A stretch of 35,022 nucleotides of DNA from an uncultured Clostridia bacterium (lineage in GTDB: Bacteria > Bacillota > Clostridia > TANB77 > CAG-508), in the NCBI GenBank assembly GCA_947632035.1, contig CANRNR010000018.1, positions 1-35,022 of the forward strand. Direction: 5' to 3'. Made by a program: the position numbers and the translations under genes. Shown here piece by piece: positions 10,234 to 18,447 of the stretch. The notes below the pieces were generated by a model. That model saw nothing but the letters and a program-made list of their open reading frames with translations, was not told the origin of the DNA and did not search any database. Numbering within the stretch: position 1 is the first letter of the stretch; each line of letters starts with the position of its first letter.

Positions 10234-10389
10234 AAGTAAAATAGTTTTTGTGTAGCAACGCGCAGCGTTCAAGCGGAACGAAGTGAAGTGCGTTTGGAGC
10301 AACCTACATATATAATATGAAAAAATTGTATCTACAATTTTTTCATAAAAGGTTGCGACAGCAAGTTGCAAACTAAAACTATTTTACTT
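10234..10389. repeat. 156-bp nested palindromic element between convergent genes
   Basis: The outer 15-bp arms are perfect: AAGTAAAATAGTTTT (10234-10248) and AAAACTATTTTACTT (10375-10389). Inside are GCAAC/GTTGC (10255-10259, 10365-10369), GCAACCT/AGGTTGC (10299-10305, 10350-10356) and a perfect 14-bp stem with a 2-base centre (10317-10330, 10333-10346). A small AACGC-GCA-GCGTT hairpin lies at 10257-10269. The left half (10251-10304) is far richer in GC than its surroundings. It may be a bidirectional terminator, a MITE-like mobile repeat or a structured RNA. Confidence 0.8.
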
Positions 10390-10427
10390 TATTTATTATT
10401 TTGAATTGCAGTTATTTTAAACTATAA

Positions 10428-11030
10428 TTATTTAGCATTATCATCATTTTTTATTTTTAAATTCTCTTTTTTCAAGTATCCTTGTTTGTAGAAAGTAATG
10501 TAATACATAACAAGTGAGAATATAGTTGTAATTAAAGCTAAGTAGTATATCCATAAATCAAATTGTGGCATAGGGGCTACAGAGTTACCAGGTGCTAAAG
10601 CAATGTTATTCCAATACTTAATGAAGAATGAGCAAGCAATAGCAAAATAGAAAAGTACAGTAGCAAGCTTGCCAAACCATCTACTAGAAACAACAAGCTC
10701 TTTTCCATAAAGGAAAGATGCACCAGCTATCATAGTAGCTTCTTTTATTACAACAATTATAATAATCCAAAAAGGAATAATTCCTTTAAAAGAAATTGCC
10801 AATAACACAGAAATCTGAGTTGCCTTATCTGCTAATGGATCTACTAATTTTCCAAAGTTAGTAATAAAATTGAATTTTCTTGCAATAAAACCATCTAATA
10901 CATCAGTTAAGCCTGAAAGTATAAGAAATATTAAAGCAAGTATGTATTCCTCTGTTATAATAAAATAAATTATTAAAGGTATTAAGAAAAATCGTGCTAT
11001 TGTTAAAATATTAGGTATGTGCTTTGCCAT
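10428..11030 (-). CDS. pgsA: CDP-diacylglycerol-glycerol-3-phosphate 3-phosphatidyltransferase
   Basis: PgsA makes phosphatidylglycerol phosphate from CDP-diacylglycerol and glycerol-3-phosphate at the inner membrane, the committed step to phosphatidylglycerol and cardiolipin. The CDP-alcohol phosphotransferase signature is complete: D43, D46-G47, A50-R51, G60, D64 and D68 in the D-x2-DG-x2-AR-x8-G-x3-D-x3-D spacing. About six membrane helices fill the 200 residues, the normal length. The start follows AAGGAG on the minus strand, 12 bases after the clpE stop, so the two form an operon. Its 3' end faces the 156-bp palindrome. Other CDP-alcohol transferases share the motif, but size and MAKHIPNILTIARFFLIPL fit PgsA best. 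Confidence 0.92.
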   Translation of the reverse strand: MAKHIPNILTIARFFLIPLIIYFIITEEYILALIFLILSGLTDVLDGFIARKFNFITNFGKLVDPLADKATQISVLLAISFKGIIPFWIIIIVVIKEATMIAGASFLYGKELVVSSRWFGKLATVLFYFAIACSFFIKYWNNIALAPGNSVAPMPQFDLWIYYLALITTIFSLVMYYITFYKQGYLKKENLKIKNDDNAK

Positions 11031-11042
11031 ATAAATATCTCC

Positions 11043-13400
11043 TTATTTTTCTACATTAAATTCTAGATGTGCTTCATTTAAAGTAATTGTAACTCTATTA
11101 CCATTTTGAAGAGTTCCTCTTAATATCATGTCGGAAAGTTCATCTTCTAAATATCTTTGAATAGCTCTTCTTAAAGGTCTTGCACCATATTTAATATCAG
11201 TTCCTTTTTCTAGTAAAAACTTTTGAGCTTCATTTGATATATTCATAGTAATATCTTTATCAGCTAAAGCTTTTCTAGTATCATTTAACATTAAGTCTAC
11301 AATCTTTAATAATTGGTCAGAATTTAATTGCTCAAATATAACAATTTCATCAACCCTATTTAAAAATTCTGGACGGAAAGTTTCTTTTAAGCTATCCATT
11401 ACTTTATCTTGACTCATACGCATACCGCCAAAACCTATTGAATTAGTATTTTGGTTAGAACCTGCGTTAGATGTCATAATAATTATAGTATTTTCAAAAC
11501 TAACAGTATTACCTTGACTATCTGTTAATCTTCCATCATCTAATACCTGTAATAAAATATTGAAAACATCTGGATGAGCTTTTTCAATTTCATCTAATAG
11601 AACTATTGAATATGGATTTCTTTTAACTTTTTCTGTTAGCTGACCTGCATCATCATAACCAACATATCCTGGAGGTGAGCCGATTAGCTTAGAAGTAGAA
11701 TGACTTTCCATGTATTCAGACATATCTATACGAATAATAGAATTTTCATTTCCAAACATTTCATAAGCAAGAGATTTAGCAAGCTCAGTTTTACCAACAC
11801 CAGTAGGACCTACAAATATAAATGAAGGAGGTCTTTTAGTGCTTTTTAAGCCTGCACGATTACGCCTAATTGCTCTTGATACAGCCTCAACAGCTGAATC
11901 CTGCCCAATAACTCTTTTATGTAAGTTGTCCTCTAAATTTAATAGCTTTTGAGTTTCCGCTTCTGTAATTTTCTTAACAGGAATTTTAGTCCAGCTTTCA
12001 ATTACTTCAGCTATATCCTGAACAGTTATACTTTTTAGCTTCATTTTTTCATTTAAATCATCTATTTGCTCAATTAAACTACACTCTTTAGCTTTTAATT
12101 CGGCAGCTTTTTTATAATCTTCAGTAGAATCAGCAAGAGCAGCTTCTTCCTTTTCTTCTTGAACTGATTTTAGCTCGTTTTTCAAAACTTCTAATCTATA
12201 CAATTCTTTATTATTCAAATTTATACGAGAGCAAGCTTCATCAAGAATATCAATAGCTTTATCAGGTAAAAATCTATCATGAATATATTTTTCAGACATA
12301 ATAACTGCCTGTTTTATAACATCATTAGATATTTTTACCTTGTGATAATCTTCATAATACTTTTTAATACCTTCTAGAATATCGATAGAATCTGTTATAG
12401 AAGGCTCTTCAACAATAACAGGTTGAAATCTTCTCTCTAAAGCACTATCTTTTTCAATGTACTTACGATATTCTTTTAAAGTGGTAGTGCCAATTAACTG
12501 AACTTCACCATTAGAAAGAGAAGGCTTTAAAATATTTGCAGCATTCATAGAATGTTCTGCATCGCCAGCACCTATAATATTGTGAATTTCATCAATAACT
12601 AAAATAATATTTCCTAAATTTTTGCACTCATCAATAATAGCTTTCATACGAGCTTCAAATTGACCTCTAAATTGAGTACCTGCAACAATAGCTGTCATAT
12701 CTAATAAATATACTTCTTTGTTTAATAATTTTGCAGGAACATTTCCACTTGCAATTTTAATAGCTAAACCTTGTGCAATAGCTGTTTTACCAACACCAGG
12801 CTCACCAATTAAACATGGGTTATTTTTAGTACGACGATTTAAAATTTGAATCATTCTTTGAATTTCTTTATCTCTACCAATTACCATATCTAATTGATTA
12901 TTTTGTGCTTTTAAAGTTAAGTTAGTGCCATAAGTTTCTAAAGTTTTTCTACGTTTATCTTTTCTCTTATCTTTATCAATTTTAACCTTTTTCTTTTCAC
13001 TAGAAGCTGAATTACTAGAAGTTTCATTATTAGCAGAATCACCATTAGAAGTTCCGAACATATTAGAAAAAATAGAACCTAGTGGAATAGCGCCAAATTG
13101 AATAGCACCATTTCTTTCTATATCTTCCATTTCCTCAGGATCCATATTATCCATTTGCTCAGAAATAGCATCCATATCTATATTTTCAGCCATGTTACTT
13201 ACTATATTTTCAATTTGTTTAGTCATTTCACTTAAATCTTTTTCAGATAAATTGGCTTGTTTCATCATAGACTCTATTGGATTAATTCCTAATTTTTTAG
13301 CACATTCAGCACAATAACCTTTTACTTTTGAATTGCCATTTTCATCTTTTTTATTTGTAAATATCACAGCAGGATTTTTATTACATATTGAACATAACAT
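11043..13400 (-). CDS. clpE: ClpE-type ATP-dependent Clp protease ATPase
   Basis: This is an HSP100 unfoldase that feeds substrates to ClpP in the cytoplasm. An N-terminal zinc finger has Cys3, Cys6, Cys30 and Cys33. There is no ClpN repeat domain, which separates ClpE from ClpC. AAA domain 1 has Walker A GEPGVGKT (199-206) and Walker B LVIDEIHN. A middle coiled-coil segment (about 400-460) carries Glu/Lys-rich helices. AAA domain 2 has GPTGVGKT (531-538) and VLLDEIEKAHPDV. The ClpP-docking tripeptide IGF is at 655-657. A Ser/Asn/Lys-rich linker follows the finger (about 100-160). Length 785 aa is somewhat longer than usual ClpE. It is first gene of clpE-pgsA, with a good minus-strand promoter 45 bases upstream. 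No CtsR-type GGTCAAA repeat was seen. Confidence 0.93.
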   Translation of the reverse strand: MLCSICNKNPAVIFTNKKDENGNSKVKGYCAECAKKLGINPIESMMKQANLSEKDLSEMTKQIENIVSNMAENIDMDAISEQMDNMDPEEMEDIERNGAIQFGAIPLGSIFSNMFGTSNGDSANNETSSNSASSEKKKVKIDKDKRKDKRRKTLETYGTNLTLKAQNNQLDMVIGRDKEIQRMIQILNRRTKNNPCLIGEPGVGKTAIAQGLAIKIASGNVPAKLLNKEVYLLDMTAIVAGTQFRGQFEARMKAIIDECKNLGNIILVIDEIHNIIGAGDAEHSMNAANILKPSLSNGEVQLIGTTTLKEYRKYIEKDSALERRFQPVIVEEPSITDSIDILEGIKKYYEDYHKVKISNDVIKQAVIMSEKYIHDRFLPDKAIDILDEACSRINLNNKELYRLEVLKNELKSVQEEKEEAALADSTEDYKKAAELKAKECSLIEQIDDLNEKMKLKSITVQDIAEVIESWTKIPVKKITEAETQKLLNLEDNLHKRVIGQDSAVEAVSRAIRRNRAGLKSTKRPPSFIFVGPTGVGKTELAKSLAYEMFGNENSIIRIDMSEYMESHSTSKLIGSPPGYVGYDDAGQLTEKVKRNPYSIVLLDEIEKAHPDVFNILLQVLDDGRLTDSQGNTVSFENTIIIMTSNAGSNQNTNSIGFGGMRMSQDKVMDSLKETFRPEFLNRVDEIVIFEQLNSDQLLKIVDLMLNDTRKALADKDITMNISNEAQKFLLEKGTDIKYGARPLRRAIQRYLEDELSDMILRGTLQNGNRVTITLNEAHLEFNVEK

Positions 13401-13444
13401 ATTTTATTTTTAGCTCCAATCTTTTTTAGTTTAAATATGTATAT

Positions 13445-13473
13445 ATAATACAACAAAATGGGTTTTAAGTCAA
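13445..13473 (-). promoter_or_regulatory. Proximal clpE promoter
   Basis: On the minus strand: TTGACT (13473-13468), a 17-bp spacer and TATTAT (13450-13445). It gives a leader of about 38 bases before the clpE ATG. A second, distal minus-strand option is TTGACA (13560-13555), 17 bp, TATATA (13537-13532). Confidence 0.65.
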
Positions 13474-13552
13474 TGGAATTTGCTGTATTTTAAAAAGCCT
13501 AAAAGTTATTTCAAAAGTTAATTTGAAAGGCTATATAATAGCTATTTGCAAG

Positions 13553-13569
13553 TATGTCAAATTGACATA
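13553..13569. promoter_or_regulatory. Palindrome shared by two back-to-back -35 boxes
   Basis: TATGTCAA (13553-13560) and TTGACATA (13562-13569) are perfect 8-bp arms around one base. Each arm contains a TTGACA -35, one for the plus-strand orphan gene and one for a distal minus-strand promoter toward clpE. It is a candidate operator for divergent control. Confidence 0.5.
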
Positions 13570-13590
13570 AAGCAGCAAAAATGGTATAAT
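13562..13590 (+). promoter_or_regulatory. Consensus promoter of the 106-aa orphan gene
   Basis: TTGACA (13562-13567), a 17-bp spacer and TATAAT (13585-13590), with TGG just before the -10 (extended -10). This is the best sigma-A promoter in the window. It yields a leader of about 107 bases containing the palindrome CCTTATAAGG (13629-13638) beside an SD-like AGGAGG. Confidence 0.85.
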
Positions 13591-13703
13591 ATATATATGT
13601 AAATATTTTATATTTGCAAATTTAGCCCCCTTATAAGGAGGAAGGGTAGAAAGGTCAAACAACAGTCAAAAACAACTATGTTTAAAACAAAGGAGATTAC
13701 ATT

Positions 13704-14024
13704 ATGAAGAAGAAAAACGAAATCATTATTACGATCGTACCCTACGAAGAGGACAAGAAAATCATCATTCGGAAAGAAATCAGCAATATATTTACTGAGG
13801 AAGAGATGACTAGAGTAATAGCTCCTTTTTTAAAGGAGAATATAGAATCTGTCAAAATCATTAGCCCAGATGATGACTTTCTTTTAAGTGGCAGACCATT
13901 TCTGGGTTGCTGGAATATGGTAAGGCTAGACCTGTCAAAGGTTAAGCATTTATTAGAAATTTCTCATAGTATGCTTGATGGCTGTGGGGGTATCCGAAGA
14001 GTAAAATACCCTAGAAATTGGTAA
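13704..14024 (+). CDS. Hypothetical 106-aa protein, own promoter and terminator
   Basis: I do not recognise this family. The product is a soluble, mixed-charge protein without signal peptide or membrane helix. The N-terminal half is Lys/Ile/Glu-rich (KKKNEIIITIVPYEEDKKII). The C-terminal half has two Cys (GCWNM, DGCGG) and ends in a basic RRVKYPRNW. The start ATG follows AAAGGAG. It stands alone between a near-perfect extended -10 promoter and a strong terminator, which suggests high expression. The first codons use ATC, ACG, CCC and TAC more than neighbouring genes do, hinting at a different origin or selection for expression. A 9-codon ORF in the leader (13678-13707) ends in TGA overlapping the start codon as ATGA. 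Function is unknown. Confidence 0.75.
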   Translation: MKKKNEIIITIVPYEEDKKIIIRKEISNIFTEEEMTRVIAPFLKENIESVKIISPDDDFLLSGRPFLGCWNMVRLDLSKVKHLLEISHSMLDGCGGIRRVKYPRNW

Positions 14025-14043
14025 AACATCTACTTAATGCAAA

Positions 14044-14080
14044 AAAATCGCGAGTTAATTCTCGCGATTTTCATTTTTTT
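14044..14080 (+). terminator. Strong intrinsic terminator
   Basis: AAAATCGCGAG (14044-14054) pairs perfectly with CTCGCGATTTT (14061-14071) over a 6-base loop and is followed by a T-rich tract. It ends the orphan 106-aa gene. Confidence 0.93.
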
Positions 14081-14214
14081 TATATATAATATAGAACAAT
14101 AAAAAAATGTATGGTATAATTATTAAATAATAGGGAAAATTGAAAAATACATTATTTGGTTTATAGGTAATTCCATATAAAACCTAAATATATTATAAAG
14201 GATGAAATTTAAAT

Positions 14215-15060
14215 ATGCCAAAGTATAAAATTATGTATATAGTAATTGGTATTATATGTGCTATTGCAATTATTATAGGAATTTATGTGCAATTTTTTGT
14301 ACAAGACCAAGATAAGAACAATTTGATTTTACCTACATTAAATGTGTTAGGTGGAGATGAACAAACAGATAAAACACAAGAAGAAATAAAAGCACAATTT
14401 ATGGGGCTATTTACAAACCAATTTTTATCAGAAAATAATAGTAATATAAATATAACTAAATTAGATTATACAAAAGATATTGTTTATACTGCATATGAAA
14501 GTCATGAACAAAATGAAAACTATGAAGTTGATATCTATTTACCAGTAATTAATATATCAGCAGATATACCAATAAATTTTAATAATAATACACAATCAAT
14601 ATTTGCAAATAAAGCTGCCGAAATTTTAAGCAATCAAAATACAGAAAAGACAATTTATAGCGTATATTATACTGCAAATATAACTGGAAATATTTTATCA
14701 GTAGCTATAGAGTCAAATTTGAAAGTTGGAAATAATCCCCAAAGAGTAATAGTTCAAACATATAATTATAATTTATTAACTGGAGAAGAAGTAAAACTTG
14801 TAGATTTAATAGCAAGCAAAAATATACTTAGAAGCGATGCTCATAAAAAGATTATGGATGTAGTTCAAAAGGCAGATGATAATGCTAAAAAATTACTTGA
14901 ATCAGGATATAGTGTATATAGCAGAGATTTAACTAGTAGTATATATCAAATAAATAATATAAATACATTCTTCTTAGGAAAAAGTGGAGACTTATATGTA
15001 ATATTTCCATATGGAAATAACAATTATACATCAGAAATGGATGTATTATGGTTTGAATAA
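14215..15060 (+). CDS. Membrane-anchored DUF4163/DUF3298-like protein
   Basis: The product is 281 aa, with one N-terminal membrane helix (about 6-28) and an extracytoplasmic domain. The middle part (about 95-175) contains YLPVINI, the NFNNNTQSIFANKAAEIL helix and YYTANITGNILSVAIES. The C-terminal part holds QTYNYNLLTGEEVKLVDLI and ends LYVIFPYGN and EMDVLWFE. This layout is like the DUF4163 plus DUF3298 modules of RsiV anti-sigma factors and PdaC-type cell-wall proteins. RsiV itself binds lysozyme, but no sigma-factor gene is adjacent, so that role is not supported here. An extended -10 (TGGTATAAT, 14112-14120) upstream may be its promoter. The family call is moderate; the function is unknown. 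Confidence 0.65.
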   Translation: MPKYKIMYIVIGIICAIAIIIGIYVQFFVQDQDKNNLILPTLNVLGGDEQTDKTQEEIKAQFMGLFTNQFLSENNSNINITKLDYTKDIVYTAYESHEQNENYEVDIYLPVINISADIPINFNNNTQSIFANKAAEILSNQNTEKTIYSVYYTANITGNILSVAIESNLKVGNNPQRVIVQTYNYNLLTGEEVKLVDLIASKNILRSDAHKKIMDVVQKADDNAKKLLESGYSVYSRDLTSSIYQINNINTFFLGKSGDLYVIFPYGNNNYTSEMDVLWFE

Positions 15061-15196
15061 TATGGGCTAATTTAAGTAATACTTATTAAGTAAAATTTGC
15101 TTGATATAAAGAAGTATTCTTATATTTTAATTTTACTAAAAACATAAATTAATTATTTTTATAAAAAGTTAAATTAGAACAAAAGGAAAAATAAAG

Positions 15197-17329
15197 ATGT
15201 CTAAAAATCTACTAATTACTGAAAAGCCATCTGTAGCTATGGAATTTGCAAAAGTACTAAATTGTGGTGGAAACAGAAAAGATGGTTATATAGAATCAGA
15301 CACTTGGATTATCACATGGTGTGTTGGACATTTAGTAACAATGAGTTACCCTGAAAAATATGATGAAAACTTAAAGTTTTGGAGATTAGACACACTACCA
15401 TTTATGCCAAAAGAGTATAAATATGAAGTAATACCAAATGTAGAAAAACAATTTAATATAGTAAAAAGCCTACTAATTAGAGAAGATGTAGGCTGTATTT
15501 ATGTTGCAACCGACTCTGGGCGAGAAGGAGAATACATTTATCGTTTAGTAGAAAATCAAATAGGAAAAGTAAATGCTACAAGAAAAAGAGTATGGATAGA
15601 TTCACAGACAGAAGAAGAAATAAAAAGAGGAATTAATGAAGCAAAAGATTTATCAGAATATGATAGCTTATGCAACTCTGCATACCTTAGAGCAAAAGAG
15701 GATTACCTTATAGGAATAAATTTTTCAAGGCTCCTTTCAATAATTTATGGAAGACGAATGGCAAAAGATATAGGAGAAGAAAAAATTTCAATTTCTGTTG
15801 GTAGAGTTATGACCTGTGTACTAGGAATGGTAGTACAAAGAGAAAGAGAGATTTTAAGCTTTAAAAAGACACCATATTATAAAATAATAGGAACATTCGG
15901 AAATGAAGGAAGTTCTTTTTCAGCAGAATGGAAGGTTACAGAAAAATCTTCACTTTTTGAATCAGCTAAACTATATAATGAAGCGGGCTTTAAAAGCGAA
16001 GAAGAGGCTAAAAAATTCATTGTATCACTTGAAAATAAAAAGGCAGTTATAACAGAAGTTAAGAAATCAAAAACAAAAGAAAATGCGCCACTTCTTTTTA
16101 ACTTAGCAGAAATTCAAAATGAAGCTACCAAGCGTTTTAAAATAAAACCAGATGAAACATTGGATATAATACAAAATTTGTATGAAAAAAAGTTAGTTAC
16201 ATACCCTAGAACAGATGCAAGAGTGCTATCTACTGCTGTTGCAAAAGTAATATCAAAGAATTTAAATGGACTTGCAAAAGGATTCCATGATGAAGAAATA
16301 CAAGGCTACCTTAAAAAAATGGCAGAAGAAAAATATTCAACAAATTTAGTGAAAACCAAGTATGTAAATGATAGTAAAATTACGGACCACTATGCAATAA
16401 TTCCAACAGGACAAGGCTTTGAAAATTATGATAGCTTGCCAGAGCTACATAAGCAAATGTACAGAGTAATAGTAAAAAGATTTTTAAGCATCTTTTTCCC
16501 ACCAGCAGAATATAGCAAAATATCAGTTACGATAGAAGTTGAAAATGACGATTTTAGGGAGCAATTTTCTGCAAGTGGTAAAGTTTGTGATAAAAAAGGA
16601 TTTTTGGAGATTACTAAAGGGGAAGAAAATAAAGATAATTCAAATAAAAAGCTAAGTATAAATAATCAAGAAAAATATGCAAGTAATATTGAAATGCAAA
16701 TAAATGAAAAGAGTATTGATAAAAAAGGTGAAAGCCAAGCAGATAAAAAGAGCATTGATAAAAATAACGAAAGCCAAGTAGATGAAAAAAGTATTGATAC
16801 CAATAATAAAAGTCAGGAAAATTTAATAGAAAATGCAAATGAAGAGAGCGAAGAAGAAAATAACTTAGACATTTTGAAGAAACTAAAAAAAGGTGAGCAA
16901 ATAGGTGTGATAAACTATGAGACCAAAACATCAGAAACATCTCCACCAACAAGATATAATTCAGGCTCAATGATACTTGCGATGGAAAATGCAGGAAAGC
17001 TAATTGAAGAAGAGGAGCTAAGAGAGCAAATAAAAGGAGCAGGAATAGGTACAAGTGCAACAAGAGCAGAAATAATAAAAAAGTTAGAAAGAATAGGCTA
17101 TATTGCAATAAATACAAAAACACAAATAATTACACCTACTGTAAAGGGAGAAAAAATTTATGATATAATTTTTCAGTCAATGCCTGACATGTTAAACCCA
17201 AAGCTTACAGCAAGTTGGGAAAAGGGCTTAGACATGGTTGCAAAAAAAGAAATTGAGCCAGATGAATTTATGAAAAAATTAGAGGCATATATTCATTCTA
17301 AAATAGATAAGTTAGTAGTTAGAAGGTAA
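15197..17329 (+). CDS. topB: DNA topoisomerase III
   Basis: This type IA topoisomerase passes single DNA strands, decatenating and resolving recombination intermediates. The Toprim domain (about 1-135) has LITEKPSVAMEFAKVL and the acidic motif ATDSGREGEYIYRL. The catalytic tyrosine is Tyr336 in TYPRTDARVLS. Conserved blocks further on include SKITDHYAIIPTG and GAGIGTSATRAEIIKKLERIGY. Length 710 aa is normal, but residues about 470-555 form a hydrophilic, disordered insert containing three 13-residue repeats. The ATG at 15197 follows AAAGGA. The patatin gene starts 28 bases after the stop and is probably co-transcribed. The assignment is secure; it could be a plasmid-type TopB, but nothing mobile surrounds it. 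Confidence 0.95.
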   Translation: MSKNLLITEKPSVAMEFAKVLNCGGNRKDGYIESDTWIITWCVGHLVTMSYPEKYDENLKFWRLDTLPFMPKEYKYEVIPNVEKQFNIVKSLLIREDVGCIYVATDSGREGEYIYRLVENQIGKVNATRKRVWIDSQTEEEIKRGINEAKDLSEYDSLCNSAYLRAKEDYLIGINFSRLLSIIYGRRMAKDIGEEKISISVGRVMTCVLGMVVQREREILSFKKTPYYKIIGTFGNEGSSFSAEWKVTEKSSLFESAKLYNEAGFKSEEEAKKFIVSLENKKAVITEVKKSKTKENAPLLFNLAEIQNEATKRFKIKPDETLDIIQNLYEKKLVTYPRTDARVLSTAVAKVISKNLNGLAKGFHDEEIQGYLKKMAEEKYSTNLVKTKYVNDSKITDHYAIIPTGQGFENYDSLPELHKQMYRVIVKRFLSIFFPPAEYSKISVTIEVENDDFREQFSASGKVCDKKGFLEITKGEENKDNSNKKLSINNQEKYASNIEMQINEKSIDKKGESQADKKSIDKNNESQVDEKSIDTNNKSQENLIENANEESEEENNLDILKKLKKGEQIGVINYETKTSETSPPTRYNSGSMILAMENAGKLIEEEELREQIKGAGIGTSATRAEIIKKLERIGYIAINTKTQIITPTVKGEKIYDIIFQSMPDMLNPKLTASWEKGLDMVAKKEIEPDEFMKKLEAYIHSKIDKLVVRR
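16706..16822 (+). repeat. Three 39-bp tandem repeats within topB
   Basis: The units are at 16706-16744, 16745-16783 and 16784-16822. They encode the 13-residue units EKSIDKKGESQAD, KKSIDKNNESQVD and EKSIDTNNKSQEN (residues 504-542). Units are similar but not identical, lie in frame and sit in the acidic linker before the C-terminal conserved blocks. Confidence 0.85.
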
Positions 17330-17357
17330 TATAAAAATAAACAAAGGAGAAGAAATA

Positions 17358-18197
17358 ATGAAAATAGGTTTAGCACTATCAGGTGGCGGAGTAAAAGGAG
17401 CTGCCCACATAGGCGTTTTAAAAGCATTAGAAGAAAATAATATTAAAGCATCTGTAATAGCAGGTACTAGTATAGGAAGCATAGTATCAGCTTTATATGC
17501 AATGGACTACACATCGGATGAAATGTTAAAATTATTTCAGTATTTTTCTAAAAGCATTTTAAAAGCAGACCCAAGATATTTATTTTCAAATATAAGAACA
17601 ACGAAAAGTATTTTAGGAAATGGTCTTATTTCAGGTGAAGCAATAGAAGAAATTATGAATGAGTGTGCAAGACTAAAAGGCTATAAATACATTAAAGATA
17701 TTCAAATGCCAATTTCAATACCAACAGTGGACATCAAAACAAGAAAAAAATATGTATTTACTAACCAAAAAATAGATAAGGACTGCTATATTTCAAACAT
17801 AGAAATAGGAAAAGCAGTAAGAGCAAGTTGCAGTTACCCCGGGCTTTTTGCACCACTAGAATATGAAGACAAGATATTTGTAGATGGTGGTGTACTTAAC
17901 AATATTCCAGAAGAAGAATTATCTTTATTAGGTGCAGAAAAAATTTTAACAGTAAGATTCCCTGCAAAAGATGGCGAAGACCCTAAAAATGCAATTGACC
18001 TATTATTTAGGTGTGTAGATATTATATTTGATGATAGAGATACTTGTAAATTAAAGAGTAGCAATTATATTCTTGATATAGCGCTAAATTCATCTACTGT
18101 GTTTGATGTTAAAAAGATTGATTTTTGCTATGCTAAGGGTTACAAGATAGCAAATCAAAATATGGAAAAGATTAAAGAAAAGTTAGAAATAATGTAA
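17358..18197 (+). CDS. Patatin-like phospholipase
   Basis: A lipid acyl hydrolase with a Ser-Asp dyad. The oxyanion motif SGGGVKG covers residues 8-14. The nucleophile elbow GTSIG at 36-40 makes Ser38 the nucleophile. The DGG motif starts at Asp176 in FVDGGVLNNIP. There is no signal peptide, so it is likely cytoplasmic or peripheral to the membrane, like the RssA/YchK group. Length 279 aa fits that group. The start ATG follows AAAGGAG and lies 28 bases after topB, suggesting one operon. A terminator hairpin occurs about 80 bases after the stop, within the first 120-bp direct repeat. The substrate is not predictable. Confidence 0.9.
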   Translation: MKIGLALSGGGVKGAAHIGVLKALEENNIKASVIAGTSIGSIVSALYAMDYTSDEMLKLFQYFSKSILKADPRYLFSNIRTTKSILGNGLISGEAIEEIMNECARLKGYKYIKDIQMPISIPTVDIKTRKKYVFTNQKIDKDCYISNIEIGKAVRASCSYPGLFAPLEYEDKIFVDGGVLNNIPEEELSLLGAEKILTVRFPAKDGEDPKNAIDLLFRCVDIIFDDRDTCKLKSSNYILDIALNSSTVFDVKKIDFCYAKGYKIANQNMEKIKEKLEIM

Positions 18198-18263
18198 AAA
18201 TGTGAACAAGTTAAGGCAATTAGAAATAGAAGTAATAATTGTAAAGTATGAAAGAATTTACAC

Positions 18264-18383
18264 AACACAAGTGTAAAAGGAGAGAACTTTGAAATTTCAG
18301 AGTCTCTTCTTTTTTTAAAAAAATATAAGAACAAAATTTCGCAAAAACTATTGAAAAGGATTTAGAAATATGATATAAATTTA
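18264..18383 (+). repeat. 120-bp direct repeat, copy 1 (terminator plus promoter)
   Basis: This block matches 20036-20153 with only scattered differences. It begins with AACACAAGTGTAAAAGGAG and includes a hairpin around 18281-18307 (AGAG...CTCT with an inner TGAA/TTCA stem) followed by T7. It ends with a promoter, TTGAAA (18351-18356), 17 bp, TATAAA (18374-18379). It therefore ends the topB-patatin transcript and starts the BRO-type gene. Confidence 0.88.
18351..18379 (+). promoter_or_regulatory. Promoter of the truncated BRO-type gene
   Basis: TTGAAA (18351-18356), 17-bp spacer, TATAAA (18374-18379). The same promoter occurs in the second repeat copy upstream of dinD. Confidence 0.6.
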
Positions 18384-18447
18384 AGAAATAAAAAAGAATT
18401 TGAGTTGCTTGGAATTTCCGGACAAACTAAGAAAGAGAGGTAAAAAC

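Noticed and set aside
13401-13600. CtsR operator upstream of clpE
   Set aside because: No tandem GGTCAAA heptamers were found; only isolated GTCAA within -35 boxes.
16614-17123. A 169-aa Leu/Phe-rich minus-strand reading frame opposite topB
   Set aside because: It is a composition shadow of the Lys/Glu-rich topB insert and has no ribosome binding site or family resemblance.
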